64,000 nucleotides of DNA from Anaeramoeba flamelloides (GCA_027625915.1 JANTQA010000029.1:1798001-1862000); one strand, 5' to 3'; shown: positions 1-14,611, counted from the first letter of the stretch. The notes: a model not told the origin generated them from the sequence alone. Program-made: numbers and translations.

Positions 1-1652
<1,652 letters not shown>

Positions 1653-3441
1653 TTGAAAAGTGTTGAGGGTTAATTAAGTTGATAATAAATGAAAAAAAAG
1701 ATTTTTCTTTTGAAATGGAAAAACTTTGAATAAAAAATTAAAACAAGAGAAAATGGAGAACTTGTCGAACAAATAAGTGTAGACCGTTTTTTTTTTTGGT
1801 TCTTTTCATAGTAAAACTTGTTTTGGATCAGAGATCAGTGAAAAATTACAAAAAATTTCAATGTTTTTATTTGAGAATTTGGTAGGTGGTTATAAAACAA
1901 TTAAAAGCAGTCCCTTCCAATTTTCTTTTCTTGAAATAACAATTTTAAAATGCCAAATAAAAAGATCAAAATTTTCCTTCAACTTTTGAAAAAAATCTCA
2001 ATTGTTAAAGAATTTAAAATAAATCATCAAGGGCTTCAATTCTAAAACGAGAATTAGTAGTTTGTTGATTTTAAGAATTAAAAATTTGAAATGTACATGC
2101 GGATTTATAAAACCTTTTTAAGGAAATCTGAATGAAAATTTTGTTCCCTTTATTTTAAAACAAATTGTATTTGGTTTGATTTGAGTAATTTAAGAAAGGT
2201 TTTGATCTTGATTTAGTTGTAAAAAAATTTGTTTTAATAAAGCCAAATTAACTTGAGAGCTTTGATAATTGTCAAAAAGAGAACGCCAATGAAAATACTG
2301 TTTGTGAAAATGATCAAAATAATATCAGGTGGAACAAAAAACTTTTTCAAAAACAGCCATTTTTGTCACGAAAAATTTTTGATATTTTCTGTTTTGTGTT
2401 TATTTTGATTTGTGTTGATTTAAATAAACTATACTGCAAAATATTTGAAAATTTAAAAATATTTGTGACAAAAATATTTGTAAAAGATCAAACAGTTAGG
2501 TAAATTTTTATTTCCCCTTCAGAAAACTTTTTTTTTCTATAATTGTGACTCAATTTCCAATTCTGTTTTAAACTTTGGAACAGTATTCAGTTTGGGATCT
2601 GAATAATTTTTTTTTTTACTTTTAACCCTTTTTTTAGAAAAGAGAAATAATTATCAACTGTTAATCGATTTAATATTCAAGTAATCTTCTTGAAAAGTTT
2701 TTACTTTGCAAGAATAAAAGATGTACTAAATTTGTATTTCCACATTTTGCGCATTTTGTCTCTCTTGTTTATCATCAAATTTGAGATTATAGATAATAGA
2801 ATAATAAATGGGAAAAAAGTTTCACTTCATTTTCCGTATATTTCTTTTTGAATCTAGAGTTAGAAATTCAAAATTTATTACTTTGAAAATTCTAATTCTT
2901 AAAGAGAAAAAAGGAAAATGAATTGAAAATATTTTGCTTTGCTGATAAAACTAAATAATTTTTTCCATTTTTTATTTCAATTCACATTTGTTAAATTTTT
3001 TGGTTTTTCTTTGAAAGAGGATAGTATTAGCCAGAATATAAAGAAAGTTTGTAAATTTTGGCAATCACCAAAATATTGTTTATAAAGAACTTTTTGATCA
3101 TTAGTCATCAGATTTAATAAATAGGAATTTGATCATTTTTTTTTTTTTAATTTTTTAGGATTTATCTGTATTTTGATTTTATCAGTAATCAAAAGAAAAA
3201 ATTGATTTTTTTTTTTTATAATTCCAATATTAAGCAAAAATACGATATAAATTGAAATTTGATTGATTATTATTAAAAAAAAACAATAAAAAACCTTGTT
3301 TGTTTGGGATTTTTGGATAAGTGAATGGGATCTAAAAGCTCAAAAACAATTGGATATGATAATTAAACAATACTTTCCAATTTTATATAAATGAAAATTA
3401 TAAATAACATTTCTAAAAATTGCGAATAACGTGAAATAATC

Positions 3442-3475
<34 letters not shown>

Positions 3476-6400
3476 CGGGGTGCTCAAGAACAACTAATAA
3501 TCAAATATGATTTGTAATTAACTTTTAAGCTTTTCTAAATATATAAAAACCCAAGATTTAAAAATTAAAAAAAATAAAACAATAAACTAAAAAAAAAGAA
3601 AGTCAAAATTTTTTAAATAAACATGATATGTTTTTTATTATTGAACTTTCACTGAAAAGGAGTTTAATAACAAGATAATTTGCTGATAATTAAAGTCATT
3701 TCAAAAGATATAATATAGTCACAGTAATCTAAATGATTGTTTGCCTTTTCGAAGATCAATTTTTTTTCCACTTGATCTTTTGCAAAAAAAAAAAACTAAT
3801 CAAAAACATAAAAAAAAGGATCAAAAAAAAAAAAGGAAAAGGAAAAAAGAATAACGAAAAAAAGAAATAGAAAAAAAGAAAAAAAAAAGTATCAAAAAAA
3901 AAAAAAAAATATGAAATTTGAAAAAATTTTGAAAAAATGGTTCTTATCTAAAATGTTTTATTGTTTATTTTTGGGGGGGTAATATATAATAAACCACTCA
4001 AAACAACTTCCATTAACATGATAAAGTGAGTCAAAATTTTTGAAAAATAGTTTATATCCCCGTTTTCATTTTCTCTATGCTAAAAAATACAAATTTATTT
4101 GACACAAATGATTGTTTTTTCTTTTTTATCATTCATAAAAAATGTAATTAGAATATTATTTATAGTTGAATTTCTTACAATGCAGATTGTTTCTATTTTT
4201 TATAGTGTAATTTTGTATTGTTGCAAAAAAATATTTTTTTATTGATTTTTTTTTTTCAATTTTTTGCCTATTTTTTTATTCTTGTTATTTGAGAGAAGAT
4301 ATATAGAAGAAAAGGATCAAGTGTTAAGGAACCAATGCTCAGAATTCCAAAACGCAAAAAAAATGGGGGGGGGGGGATTCACAATAAAAAATATGTTTAA
4401 ATTTCTTCGATTTTTCTCTATTACTTTTTCAGATTTGGTTATTCTTTATTCTTCGATTGATCAAATGGGTAAATCGGGGTATTTGGAATGCTCAGCCGTT
4501 AATTATAATTTGAGTGTTTATTAAGTTAATCGATAATCTTTATATTTTTCTCTGAAATCTGTAGATATTTTGACTCTTTGCTTACCTTTTCAATTTATCA
4601 GAAAAATTAAATTCTGGTTTTTCGATTTGATAGTTAAATTGTTCAAGTGTGCCAAATTACCCATGTACCAAAGGATGTATTTTTAATTTATACTTCAAAA
4701 TCCTAAAAAAACTGAAATTTTGTAATATTTTGTCTTTCCTCTTAAAGGTATTTTTTTCGGTCGGTTTTTCTATTTTTCAGTATTTGATTTAAGCTCCCAC
4801 TGAATTTTTAATTTGGATATTCCATAAACTATAAATTATATTTTTTAATATATAAAATTCATTTTTTTATTAATTTAAATTTAGAGACAAATTTACTTAT
4901 CTCATGTACTTTAAGCAATTTGGTCAATGTCAGATAACAAAAAAAAAAAAAAAATCAAGTCAATTTCCTAATTCTTTGGTAAAATTCAATCTATTCGCAA
5001 GTTGGAAACTATAAAAATTATCAAAAAAAATTTGAAACTATAATTATTGATTTTCTCAAATTATTCTTTTTTCTATTGTGTTGTCTTTTAAAAGGTGAAA
5101 AATATTTTCCTTTTCCGACTTTTTTATTTCTTTAATAGAAATCTAAAATCCGGCAGTTCAATTAAAACACGTATACTCCAGTATAAAATAAAAAAAAATC
5201 TCCAAAAGATGAAAAAATGTGAAAATTTTTGTTTACTAATCTGTGAAATCAAAATGGATAAAATTTTAACGAATTATCTTTTTTTATAATTAAGTGATCC
5301 CAGTTTCACTTAAGATTCTTAATATCTCAAAAATAGAGTAAAAAGGGGACCAAATAAAGAGATTCGAGATCAAAGACTAATATCTATTCTTTATAGTATC
5401 CAGTTATCAGATAAAATGAGCTAAATATAAGCTATTTCCAAGAAAGTATGGCAAATTTATTTTAAAATATATTTATGAAACACAATCTTCAAAGAAGTAT
5501 TTAAATATATAAACCCATTGAATATCATTGATTGGTTCTTGATAATAATTCAATTTGTTTATTAGTATTGTATTACATAAATAAAATATATAAAAATTTC
5601 ATATATCAAAATATCGGATATTTTTTTTCACTGAAAATTGGTGTTTATTATTTTCTTTTTGATCGAAAAAATCATTTTCATAACTTGTTTAATCTCAACA
5701 AAATTTACAATATAATTAAAACATATAACTGCATTTTATGGTTTAAAAAATCATTTGTACCCTTTCCATATTTCCTGTTTTTTATTGAAATTGTTCATTC
5801 TTTTTTTTCACAAAAAAAGTTCTTTTTTTTTTTTTTATTTTTGAGAAATATTTCAACAAACAAATTTTTAAATAAAGACCTAAAGTCATTGGTTCAATCG
5901 GTATTAATATTAAACTTAATTTGGTGTTGCCGATTAATGAATACCATCACTAACAAAGATTATTTTTTTGAAATGTAAAAAAAATACTCCACTTTTTTGT
6001 AAATACCCAAAGTAAAAATTTTTTCACTTTTTTTCACCAAATTGCTGTTATATATTTGTCAAGAAATTGTCCTCTGATTTTGAATTGTATGAAAAAAAGA
6101 AAAGATGGCAAAAAATTATTCTACAAAGCCGTTTGTAAGAATAAATGTCCTTAAACTACAAGTAAAAAAAAAAATCGGGTTATTAGTACCTTTAAAAAAA
6201 GGGATTTAACTTTTGATTATCTCAAGACTTAAATTTATCTCAACAAATATTTTCATACTTGATTAGGAAGCCAAATTGGCATACCTTTTCTCAAAAACAA
6301 TATTCTTTCCAACTTCCCTCAATTGAATAATTCGCCACTCAAATTATTTTGCAAAATACACAAAAAAAAATATTTTATTATTTCAAAAGTAACAACACTT

Positions 6401-7431
6401 TTCAAAACAAATTATTGAGAATGTTTTAAAGGTTAAAATGTGTTTATTAATGTTTTATTTTTCAAAAAATATTGTGGGATTATTATTTAATGGTCACCAA
6501 GATTGGATCTTGATCGATTTTAGTGATAAATTCAAAAGAGAAAACTTTTTTTTTTTTAAATAAAGAGAACAAAGGTTCTTTCAGAATGAAAATTACAAGA
6601 AACAAATTGAAAAAATTGTTGTCACTATTATTTTATTCAAAAATCTATGTTTTTTTTGAAATTATTCCAAATTTTTGAAGCAATTACAAGATCAAAATTC
6701 AATAACTTTCATTTCTAAAGTTATTACAATTTCAAACTTTTAAAAATTTGTAATTTAAGCAACCTACAAGTTTTTGAAAGCTTGAGAATAATTTTCGTTA
6801 AGATTACTTCCAAAAATTCAATAACTATTAAAGTGAATCTTTATTGAAATTATTAATTTTTTACCCTTTTTAAACTTGAAAAAGCATTCCACAATTATTA
6901 GAAATTGGAAAAATATTGAAAGAAGGTGTCTTAGACTGAAATCTTTGCAGGCTGTTAGTCTGAAAGTTCCAAAAAGTGTCAAAAGTACTGATATGAAATG
7001 TTCTATTCTTACCGTGTATTTTTCACATTGTAAACAAATACATTAAAAAAAGTAACTCCAAAAAATCGATCTGTCAAACATTTCCTATTTCATATTGGAA
7101 AAATAACGTCAATTTAATTCCATATAAACGAAAAATCACTCATTATAATATTTTTAGTTTTTTCTTCTCAAACCATACATATTTTGTATTTTTTTTGTTG
7201 AACAACAAATACTCCTGTAGATTCGCCACGCTTCCCAAAACAACAATGGTCACTGATATAATTCGATTTTGGAACAGAGAAAAAGTAAAAAAGAGAGAAA
7301 TACAACAACTTTTTTGGCCAAAGCAATACAATCATAAAAATCACCCAATTTTTTTTTCCCTGTGTGTTTTATTCATCGTCTTGTTTTGTTTTAAAAAAAA
7401 CAACATTTGTAAATTAGAAAAAACAAATTTA
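1653..7431. other. 5.8-kb A/T-rich intergenic stretch
   Basis: Lies upstream of the kinase. It contains the kinase promoter by position, a TA microsatellite (3448-3475), a family-D inverted-repeat end at about 2119-2150, a degenerate family-C hairpin at about 2806-2935, and two odd G runs (about 3973-3980 and 4363-4377). A 5532-5978 open frame without an ATG start is discussed under findings. No gene is supported. Confidence 0.5.
3448..3475. repeat. TA dinucleotide microsatellite
   Basis: About 14 uninterrupted TA units, visible directly, ending at a short CGGGG. Confidence 0.95.
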
Positions 7432-7885
7432 CCATTGTGAAAAAAATTTGGTTCATTAAAAAAAATTGGTTCAGTCAAAAATTTGTTTTCGTTTTTTAAA
7501 TAGTAAATATTAGCAAAATGATTTTTGATCAAAGTAAAATTTTATGAACAAATCTTACATTTAAGAAAAACCAAAGTCACTATCAATAATAATTTTCAAA
7601 GACCAATGTTATTTCCTTGTATTTCGACAATTTAGAATTACTGTGGAACTCTAAAATACAAAAATTTACTTTTAATTGTAAACTTTACTAAAAATGTTAT
7701 TTTTTTTTATTAGGATTACATTCCAAGATCTATTAATTCAATAAGACATTTACTATTGCTAATTAACGTGAATTTATCAAAGTTAATCTTAAATATCCTT
7801 TTAATCCAAATTGAATAATAAAATCTTCCAAAAAAGCTATTTTTTCAGAATAGATTAGTGATATTCCGTAATATGTAATACCAAA

Positions 7886-8084
7886 TACAGTCAGTTTCAC
7901 TTTTAAGGCACAAACTTACAACCAAATTTAAGGCACAAAAATAATCTCAAATTAAAGCACAAAATTCTAATTCTAGTAAAAATAAATTGTAAAAAAAATT
8001 CCAAATTTTGTGCCTTAATTTGAGATTTTTTTTGTGCCTTAAATTTCGTTGAAAGTTTGTGCCTTGAAGGTGAAACTGACTATA
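7886..8084. mobile_element. family T foldback MITE, copy 1
   Basis: About 199 bp, almost entirely self-complementary, with ends TACAGTCAGTTTCAC and the complement, bounded by TA. The right terminus has a substitution. Repeated GGCACAAA blocks lie in each arm. The termini and TA boundary fit Tc1/mariner-type MITEs. It is nested in the family-P element. Confidence 0.85.
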
Positions 8085-8221
8085 ACCAAAAGGTATCGAA
8101 GGATAGAATTATCATTGAAAATTACAATGGTCGATTAAAAGTCAAATTTAAAATTCTATCCTTTCGATATAGGGGACTACTCAATAATATTCAAGATTTG
8201 CTGTGCTCTAACTAATTATGA

Positions 8222-8420
8222 TACAGTAAGTTTCACTTTTAAGACACAAACTTTCAACGAAATTTAAGGCACAAAAAAAATCTCAAATTAAGGCACAAAA
8301 TTCAAATTTTGGTAAAAATAAATTGTAAAAAAAAAATTCCAAATTTTGTGCTTTAATTTGGGATTTTTTTGAGCCTTAAATTTCTTAGCAGTTTGTACCT
8401 TAAAGGTGAAGCTGACTGTA
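8222..8420. mobile_element. family T foldback MITE, copy 2
   Basis: Same 199-bp hairpin as copy 1, starting TACAGTAAGTTTCAC and ending CTGACTGTA, 137 bp downstream of it and in the same family-P host. The spacer between the two copies contains its own short palindrome (GGATAGAATT and AATTCTATCC). Confidence 0.85.
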
Positions 8421-9683
8421 TTAGTTTACGTCCACTAAGAAAACCACATAATAAAATTGAAATTGAAATTGAACCCGAAAATAATTAATTCTTTTTTTTT
8501 TTACATTTGATCTGCTTCTTCCAAAATAACAAAAGTTAAAATAAAAAAGCTTTCACAGGATAATTTCTTTTTATTTTATTTTTTCATTTTTTTATGGAAC
8601 TCCTGTTCCGTAATATATATTTTGGAATACAGGTTTTGGAATTCAAAATCTGGAATATATATTCTGGAATGTCTATTATGAAATAGTTTTTTTGTAATAC
8701 ATTTTTACACACCTGTATTACGTAAAATCTCTATTGTTTTCCACTAATGTTTACAATCAAAACTTCAAAATAACAAAATATCAAGATTTTAGAAACCATT
8801 TAAATTCTTTAAATCTCCATAGACAAACTTTAATTTAAAACGCTTATTAATTTTTGGTCTTTCCAAACAATGAATAACTTGATCTTGGAATGTAATCCTA
8901 ATAAAAAAAAATAACATTTTTAGTAAAGTTAACAATTAAAAGTAAATTTTTGTATTTTAGAGTTCCACAGTAATTCCAAAAGGTTAAAATGCAACAAGGA
9001 AATAACATTGGTCTTTGAAAATTATTATTGATAGTGACTTTGGTTTTTCTTAAATGTAAGATTTGTTCATAAAATTTTACTTTGATCAAAAATCATTTTG
9101 CTAATATTTACTATTTAAAAAACGAAAACAAATTTTTGACTGAACCAATTTTTTTTAATGAACCAAATTTTTTTCACAATGGTTATTGCAAAACCAATAA
9201 TGAAAATAGATCACGTTCACAAGAAAATTTGTTTTTTTTTGATTGGTTACCAGATTGTCTTTTGCCTGAGATCAATTTGTAATTTTTCATTTAAAATAAA
9301 AAGACTTTTTTTGTTTGATTATCGACTCATTCTAGTGTTAAAGAACAATTTTTTAATGAGAATACACTGGCATTTTTCCTCATGTGTGACGTTATTAGAT
9401 ATGTTTTTTTATTTTTTCAAATAAAAAATAAATTATAATATGATGAATGTAAACTGTTGAAAAGATTGATAAACAAAATAAGAAATGGTTTCAAAAACAA
9501 AAGAAATAGGGTATTTGGGAGAAAAAAAATGTAAAAAAATCAAAAAAATAAGTTATTTTTTATTTTTGTTGTGTTTCTTAAACCTCAAAAAATAAGAAAC
9601 TTAATATTTTTTTCAAAAACGTCTTTCTTTTGAAACCTTCTCTTCTCTCTTTAGTGACCCAAAAAAAAAAAAAAAAAAAAGAA

Positions 9684-11453
9684 ATGTCTTTACAAAAAAA
9701 TTGCAATATTAGTATCAAAAGGCTTTTTGTTTTTTATTTTGGCTTTTCCTTTCTTTTTGCCGGGATTGAATCACCTGAAGCACTTTTCACAACACTATTA
9801 GGGAACGACGGATACCTTGCACTTATTGCTATGTACGTTGGCTATTCACTAAATATCATCTTTGTTGTCCCTGTTTTGGTCAAAAAAATTGGCTCAAGGT
9901 TGTCTGTGGTCATTGGCTCATTTTTGCTTCTCTCGATCCCGATCTGCTTGATTGAAATCAGGCTCTGGTCGGTCTTGCTCTTGATGTTCATTGCAGGAAA
10001 TGGCGTTGCCATTTTATACACGGCGAGCAATACCTACATTATACAGATTTCTTCCGAGAAGAGTGTTGTGACCATCGGCGGCCTCTTTAATTTTTTTTTA
10101 ATTGTTGGTACGATCCTGGGAAATATATCGCTTTTGGTTTTATTTGATCTTAACGTCAGCAACCGAGTTCTGTTTATTATTTTATCCCTAGTTGGCTTTT
10201 TTGGCTGCCTTTTGATCTGTACAATACCGAAAATTAAGAAACCCACAAAAAAAACGAAGCCAACCAAAAGAAGCTCTCAAATTGAATCATTTGATGAGAA
10301 GGAAGAAAAAAAAGAAAGAGAAACCATGGGCGACTCTGAATTCTCGGATTTTAGTGAAGAATCTACAGGGTTTGATCAACAATTTTATTGGATCAATCGA
10401 AATAATTTAATTTTGAATCAAATCAACGATTTCAAAAATTACACAAACTTTTTTAAAAACCAACATTTACTAAACGTAATGGACGAAACCGAATTAGAAG
10501 AAATTTATTACGACTACCATGTAAACAACGACAGCAGCAGCAACAACATCAACAACAAAAACAAAAACAAAAACAAAAACAAAAACAGGGGCAAGAATGA
10601 AAATGATCCAAATAACGCGAGCGAGATCGATACTGATAATAAACGAAAAAAAAAAAAAAAAATAACAAACAAATCCAAAACAAAAAATGAAGAAAAAGAA
10701 AACACCAATTATTTTAAAAAATTACAATACACATTATCCTTCCTTACGAAAAAAGTAGCACTCTTCATCGCCACAATATCAGTTCTTGAGGGACTAAGCT
10801 TAGGATTAATGAATGGATTTCTCCCAACTTTAACCGAAAAAGAATATATTCCCTTATGTATCTTGATTGCAGCGATATCCAAAATCTTGGCATCGTTTGG
10901 TTTGGCAAAATTAGCAAATATGAAAGGCAACCTGGTTATCTTTTTTTGTACAATTGCATCTGGTATGCTTGGGTCGGGCATCTTAATAATAACACCCAAC
11001 GTTTCTCTAATTATCGTTTTGATTTGTTATTTTCTTATCGGCTTCTCGATTGCGGGATACAGCTTGCTAATTTTCCCGTTAACTTTGGTATATTATCCTG
11101 ACGAAATTGTTGATTGCATAGCTTTGTTGAAATTTTTCAGAGGCATTTCCATTGGCGTGGGTCTGATCTATATGTCTTACCTGTCAACGAAGGGCAATTT
11201 TTCACTCCTATTGTTTTTGCATATCATCTCCATCTGCTCCATTTTATATTTGCATTTAAGGATTAAGTCCGTGAATAGTATTTATTTAAAAATGAAAAAA
11301 ATTAAGAAATATGCCTTGGACAAGGAATCAAAAAAACCCTTAGATAACCAAAGCATCAAGTCTATGAAAAAAAACTCTTTAAAGGTATACTCCTCCGATT
11401 ATGAAAATAAATCCATTCTTAAAGATCAACAAAAAATAGATAAGATCAATTAA
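9684..11453 (+). CDS. UNC93-like major facilitator membrane protein, 589 aa, single exon
   Basis: Multipass membrane protein of the MFS fold, closest in layout to UNC93/UNC93-like proteins. The start is the ATG at 9684, directly after a 5' A tract; the frame is open a little further upstream but without an ATG. Residues 1-190 give about six hydrophobic segments, including YVGYSLNIIFVVPVLVKKIG (an UNC93-like second helix and loop), IAGNGVAILYTASNTYI and GGLFNFFLIVGTILGN. Residues about 190-352 are a hydrophilic loop rich in Lys, Asn, Glu and Ser, with an (AsnLys)n run, where MFS proteins have their central TM6-TM7 loop. Six more segments follow to about 530, then a charged tail. TAA at 11451 and an AATAAA at 11489 close the gene. 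Substrate is unknown; UNC93 proteins act as trafficking chaperones or ion-channel regulators. MFS fold is likely, UNC93 affinity moderate. Confidence 0.85.
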   Translation: MSLQKNCNISIKRLFVFYFGFSFLFAGIESPEALFTTLLGNDGYLALIAMYVGYSLNIIFVVPVLVKKIGSRLSVVIGSFLLLSIPICLIEIRLWSVLLLMFIAGNGVAILYTASNTYIIQISSEKSVVTIGGLFNFFLIVGTILGNISLLVLFDLNVSNRVLFIILSLVGFFGCLLICTIPKIKKPTKKTKPTKRSSQIESFDEKEEKKERETMGDSEFSDFSEESTGFDQQFYWINRNNLILNQINDFKNYTNFFKNQHLLNVMDETELEEIYYDYHVNNDSSSNNINNKNKNKNKNKNRGKNENDPNNASEIDTDNKRKKKKKITNKSKTKNEEKENTNYFKKLQYTLSFLTKKVALFIATISVLEGLSLGLMNGFLPTLTEKEYIPLCILIAAISKILASFGLAKLANMKGNLVIFFCTIASGMLGSGILIITPNVSLIIVLICYFLIGFSIAGYSLLIFPLTLVYYPDEIVDCIALLKFFRGISIGVGLIYMSYLSTKGNFSLLLFLHIISICSILYLHLRIKSVNSIYLKMKKIKKYALDKESKKPLDNQSIKSMKKNSLKVYSSDYENKSILKDQQKIDKIN

Positions 11454-13785
11454 TCAATCAATCTTTCAATCTTTTTTTTTTCTTTTCTAATAAAGATTAT
11501 TTATTCAAATAGAATGTATAAATATACCCAATTAAGGAGGGATTATACTATTATCTTCCAAAACAAAAATAAAAAAATCATTAATTTCGAATTATCATTT
11601 TGTTTTTTTTATTTTTATAAAAAGTTATTTTAAGCAAGTTAATATAATTTTACATTTTTGAGAACATGCTATATCGCATTAGGAATTCATTACAAGATTT
11701 TGAGAAATGATAGTTTTTTTTCTTGTAATTATCATTTTTTTGTGTGTCTATTATTATTATTTTCAAGTCCTAGTACCAATATAAAAGCAAAAAATGTCCA
11801 TTTTTTTTGTCATTTTTTTTCAATCTCCCTTTTTCAAAAACCACATGAACAAAAGGTTGTCTGAAATGTAAAAATGATTATGATTCAAACCAAGTCAAAT
11901 ACTTGGTTCAAAACTTTAACTTGAGGATATTCAAAAAAAAATAATTTAAAAAAAAAATAAATGAACATTTTTTTCTATTATACTGGATTTTGGGCTTTAA
12001 AAATTAGTTTCTGAACAACACCCTTCTCAAAATTAATTTTTAAAAAAATCTCAAGAATACTAAAACATTTGTAGCAAAAAATAATTACAAAATAAACACT
12101 AATTCAAAATTTTTAATACACCAAAATTCATTTTGTAAAAAATTATCTTATTTTTTATTTATTTTAATTTAAGGAAGGAGTTTAGAATTCCCTTTGTTCG
12201 CCGTTAGGTTTTCCAGAATTTAAAAGAATGAAGAAAAAATCTTTGATTTTACTCAATTCTTTTGAATTCTGGAAAAGCTAGGCACTTGATGGCACTTCCC
12301 GAATTCTTAAATCCGAATTTCGAAATTGAAATAAAAACAATCTTATTTAATAATTTCTAGTTAGAATACCCAATTAGAACCAGTCACAGATTGTAATATT
12401 AACCATGGTTTATAAATAACAATAACCACAAAACAAAAAATTCTATTTTGAAATTAAAAAAACTTTTAAAATTAGGAAATAAATGAATTTCTTAGATACC
12501 TTTTCTATCATTAGACAAGAATTCTCAAATAAACCGCTTATCCATAATTTCAAAAAATCCTTCCAAAAAATAAAATTTTCATTTAGATATTCCCTTTTTA
12601 ACAAGATTTTTTTAATTTTGTAAATATATATCTAACTATTTAAAGATTATAGTGCAAAAACACGTGAAAAAAAGGTCTCTAAAGTCAAAGATTCTCATTT
12701 TATAAGAGTGTAACATTTTTTCATAAATATATGTTTGGAAAAGTTATTCTTTAGAGTTTACCACTAGTTTTAAAAACAAGCACTGGAAGTTTTTTTGTCA
12801 CCAGTTTTGGAGAGGAACTAAGATCAAAAGCTGTTAAATAGCAAGTCACAATAGATTTCTATTCACAATATATAAATAAATACCCCGATTTATGTTTTTT
12901 CAATATTTTTAAAAAGAAAAATTTTTGTTTGAACTAAAAAAAAGATCTAAAAAAAAAAGTAATTTTCTTCGAGAAACAATAAAAACTAAATTAATTAAAT
13001 CAATGAACAGATGAAGATGATAATTTGAAAATTGTTTTGATTTGGTTTACAATAGATGGTTCCTTTTGGATAGATAACAACAATAAATAAATTTAAATCA
13101 TAACATACAAGTATATCCAACAATATAAAATTCCCCTATATAAATCAATACCTAAAATAACAAAGCTCTGAGGTACTCTTTCAAGAACACACCTTTTGGT
13201 TGAAACATTTTTTTCATATTCTATTTAAGTTTCAAGGAGATTTCCCACCTTTTAAAACCCCTTTCAATAACATAGTACTACATTTTCTAATTAAAAATGA
13301 TTTTTATACATATACTTTAAAAAAGTGAGCACTAATACATCTAATTACTGGGACCGTGTTGGTGCAAGAAAAAACAAAAACTTCAAAAAAATTTGATATT
13401 TAACTAATTCTAAAACTTTATTGTTTCGAAGAGTTAAATTCTAGTACTCAAAAAAAAAATAAAATAATTACTTTTTTAAAATTAGCAGTGTAGCTTCTTC
13501 CCCATTTCCATCGTTCTTTCTTTTTCTTCTCTTTGTTTTAGATTAAACAGAAAAATCATCTCCATTTTAAAGTTTTTTTAAAATTATTTCTGAATAATAA
13601 TGAAAATTCCACGCCCTTTTAATAAAAAAATATCTAATATAGATCCAAACACATTTATGAATGTTTTCTTATTTTTATAATCATTTTTCTATGTGATATT
13701 TTATTTATCTAAAAAATCGACAAATGAAAGGGAAAAAACCTTTTTTATATTTAAAATTATATTTTTCTTTTATTCGCTCCAATTT
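11454..13785. other. intergenic A/T-rich stretch with one MITE
   Basis: Between the convergent UNC93-like gene and ABITRAM. Apart from the family-S hairpin at 12190-12312 I see no coding exon, RNA gene or other clear repeat. Confidence 0.5.
12190..12312. repeat. family S hairpin repeat, copy 1
   Basis: Inverted arms GGTTTTCCAGAATT and AATTCTGGAAAAGC around a Ser-rich-looking but non-coding centre that reads AATCTTTGATTTTACTC. It is followed by GGCACTTGATGGCACTTCC. The same arrangement recurs at 17011 and 34340 and, decayed, near 21430 and 50100. Confidence 0.7.
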
Positions 13786-14324
13786 TAGACACTTTTTTCA
13801 GTAAAAGAGACCCAATATTTTTTCAAATTACAATTATAATTTTTTAATTAACTTTTTAAGAACAAATAAAAATAAATAGAATAACACAAATCAAACGATA
13901 GTTGATATTCCGTCTAAAGGAATATTAATCAATTAATAGATTTTCATGAAAAATTGAAAAACTCAAATTTCTAAGGGCCCTATTGAGAAAAAAAAAATGT
14001 TCATTTTGATATTCAATTGAAAAACCATTTAAAATTCCAATAGAATTCAATATTAATTATCTCTACGATCATTTTCACAGTTTCAATAACTTTAGAATAA
14101 CACGTTTTTTCCAAGTGATTATTTTTCTTGTAATCAAAAAAAAAAAAATTGAATTATATGTAAAAAAAAAATAAACGAAAGAAAAAATGTGCAAAAAAAG
14201 TCAAAAAATGATTTCAATTTTGAAAATTTCCACAATTATTTTTTTCTAGTAATATCCACCAAACCCTTTAAACAAATGTAATTCACTCATAACAACCGGG
14301 CCCTTTTGACTGGAAAAAGGTTTA
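13786..14324. mobile_element. family A MITE, copy 1 (about 539 bp)
   Basis: Left end resembles TAAACTC-TTTTTCAGTCAAAGGGGCCC in decayed form; right end is GGGCCCTTTTGACTGG-AAAAGG-TTTA, bounded by TA. The internal sequence matches the elements at 26274 and 47501. No ORF is present. Confidence 0.75.
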
Positions 14325-14611
14325 TTATTTCACAATTTTATGATTTTATTGGTATAAAGTTGAATTAATTACGATTTTATAAGTATTATAGCGAATTATT
14401 GTTAATATCATGATAATCCATGCTATCATCAAAATATCTACTGTATCGTGTTAAAACTTTCAGATATACATGGATGATTTTGACTTGGCCAATTTTCAAA
14501 ATAAGTTTCTGAATTATTTTTTTAAAAATATTTTATACACCTAAAACTACAATAAATTTCTATTAACCAAAATGAAAACAAAAGAAAAAAATTGCAGACT
14601 ATATTTTTATT

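Larger units (their letters stand above)
7432..9182. mobile_element. family P inverted-repeat DNA transposon, about 1.75 kb
   Basis: The arms 7432 to about 7727 and about 8878 to 9182 are near-identical reverse complements, apart from a short indel. Outer ends are CCATTGTGAAAA on the left and its complement on the right, each flanked by TTA, consistent with a 3-bp TTA target duplication as made by PIF/Harbinger-type elements. No transposase is readable between the arms. The interior instead carries two 199-bp family-T MITEs (7886 and 8222), so this is a non-autonomous element later used as a landing site. The superfamily assignment rests only on the TTA and is tentative. Confidence 0.75.

Noticed and set aside
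4264-4524. 86-codon ORF with a GGGG run
   Set aside because: No ATG at its start, spans a poly-G tract, and has no recognisable motif or splice context.
7143-7532. ORFs on both strands around the left arm of family P, and their mirror images at 8898-9282
   Set aside because: They are translations of the inverted arms, appear on both strands and have no motif.
10514-10999. Minus-strand ORFs within the UNC93-like gene
   Set aside because: Antisense shadows of the Asn/Lys-rich loop and membrane segments.
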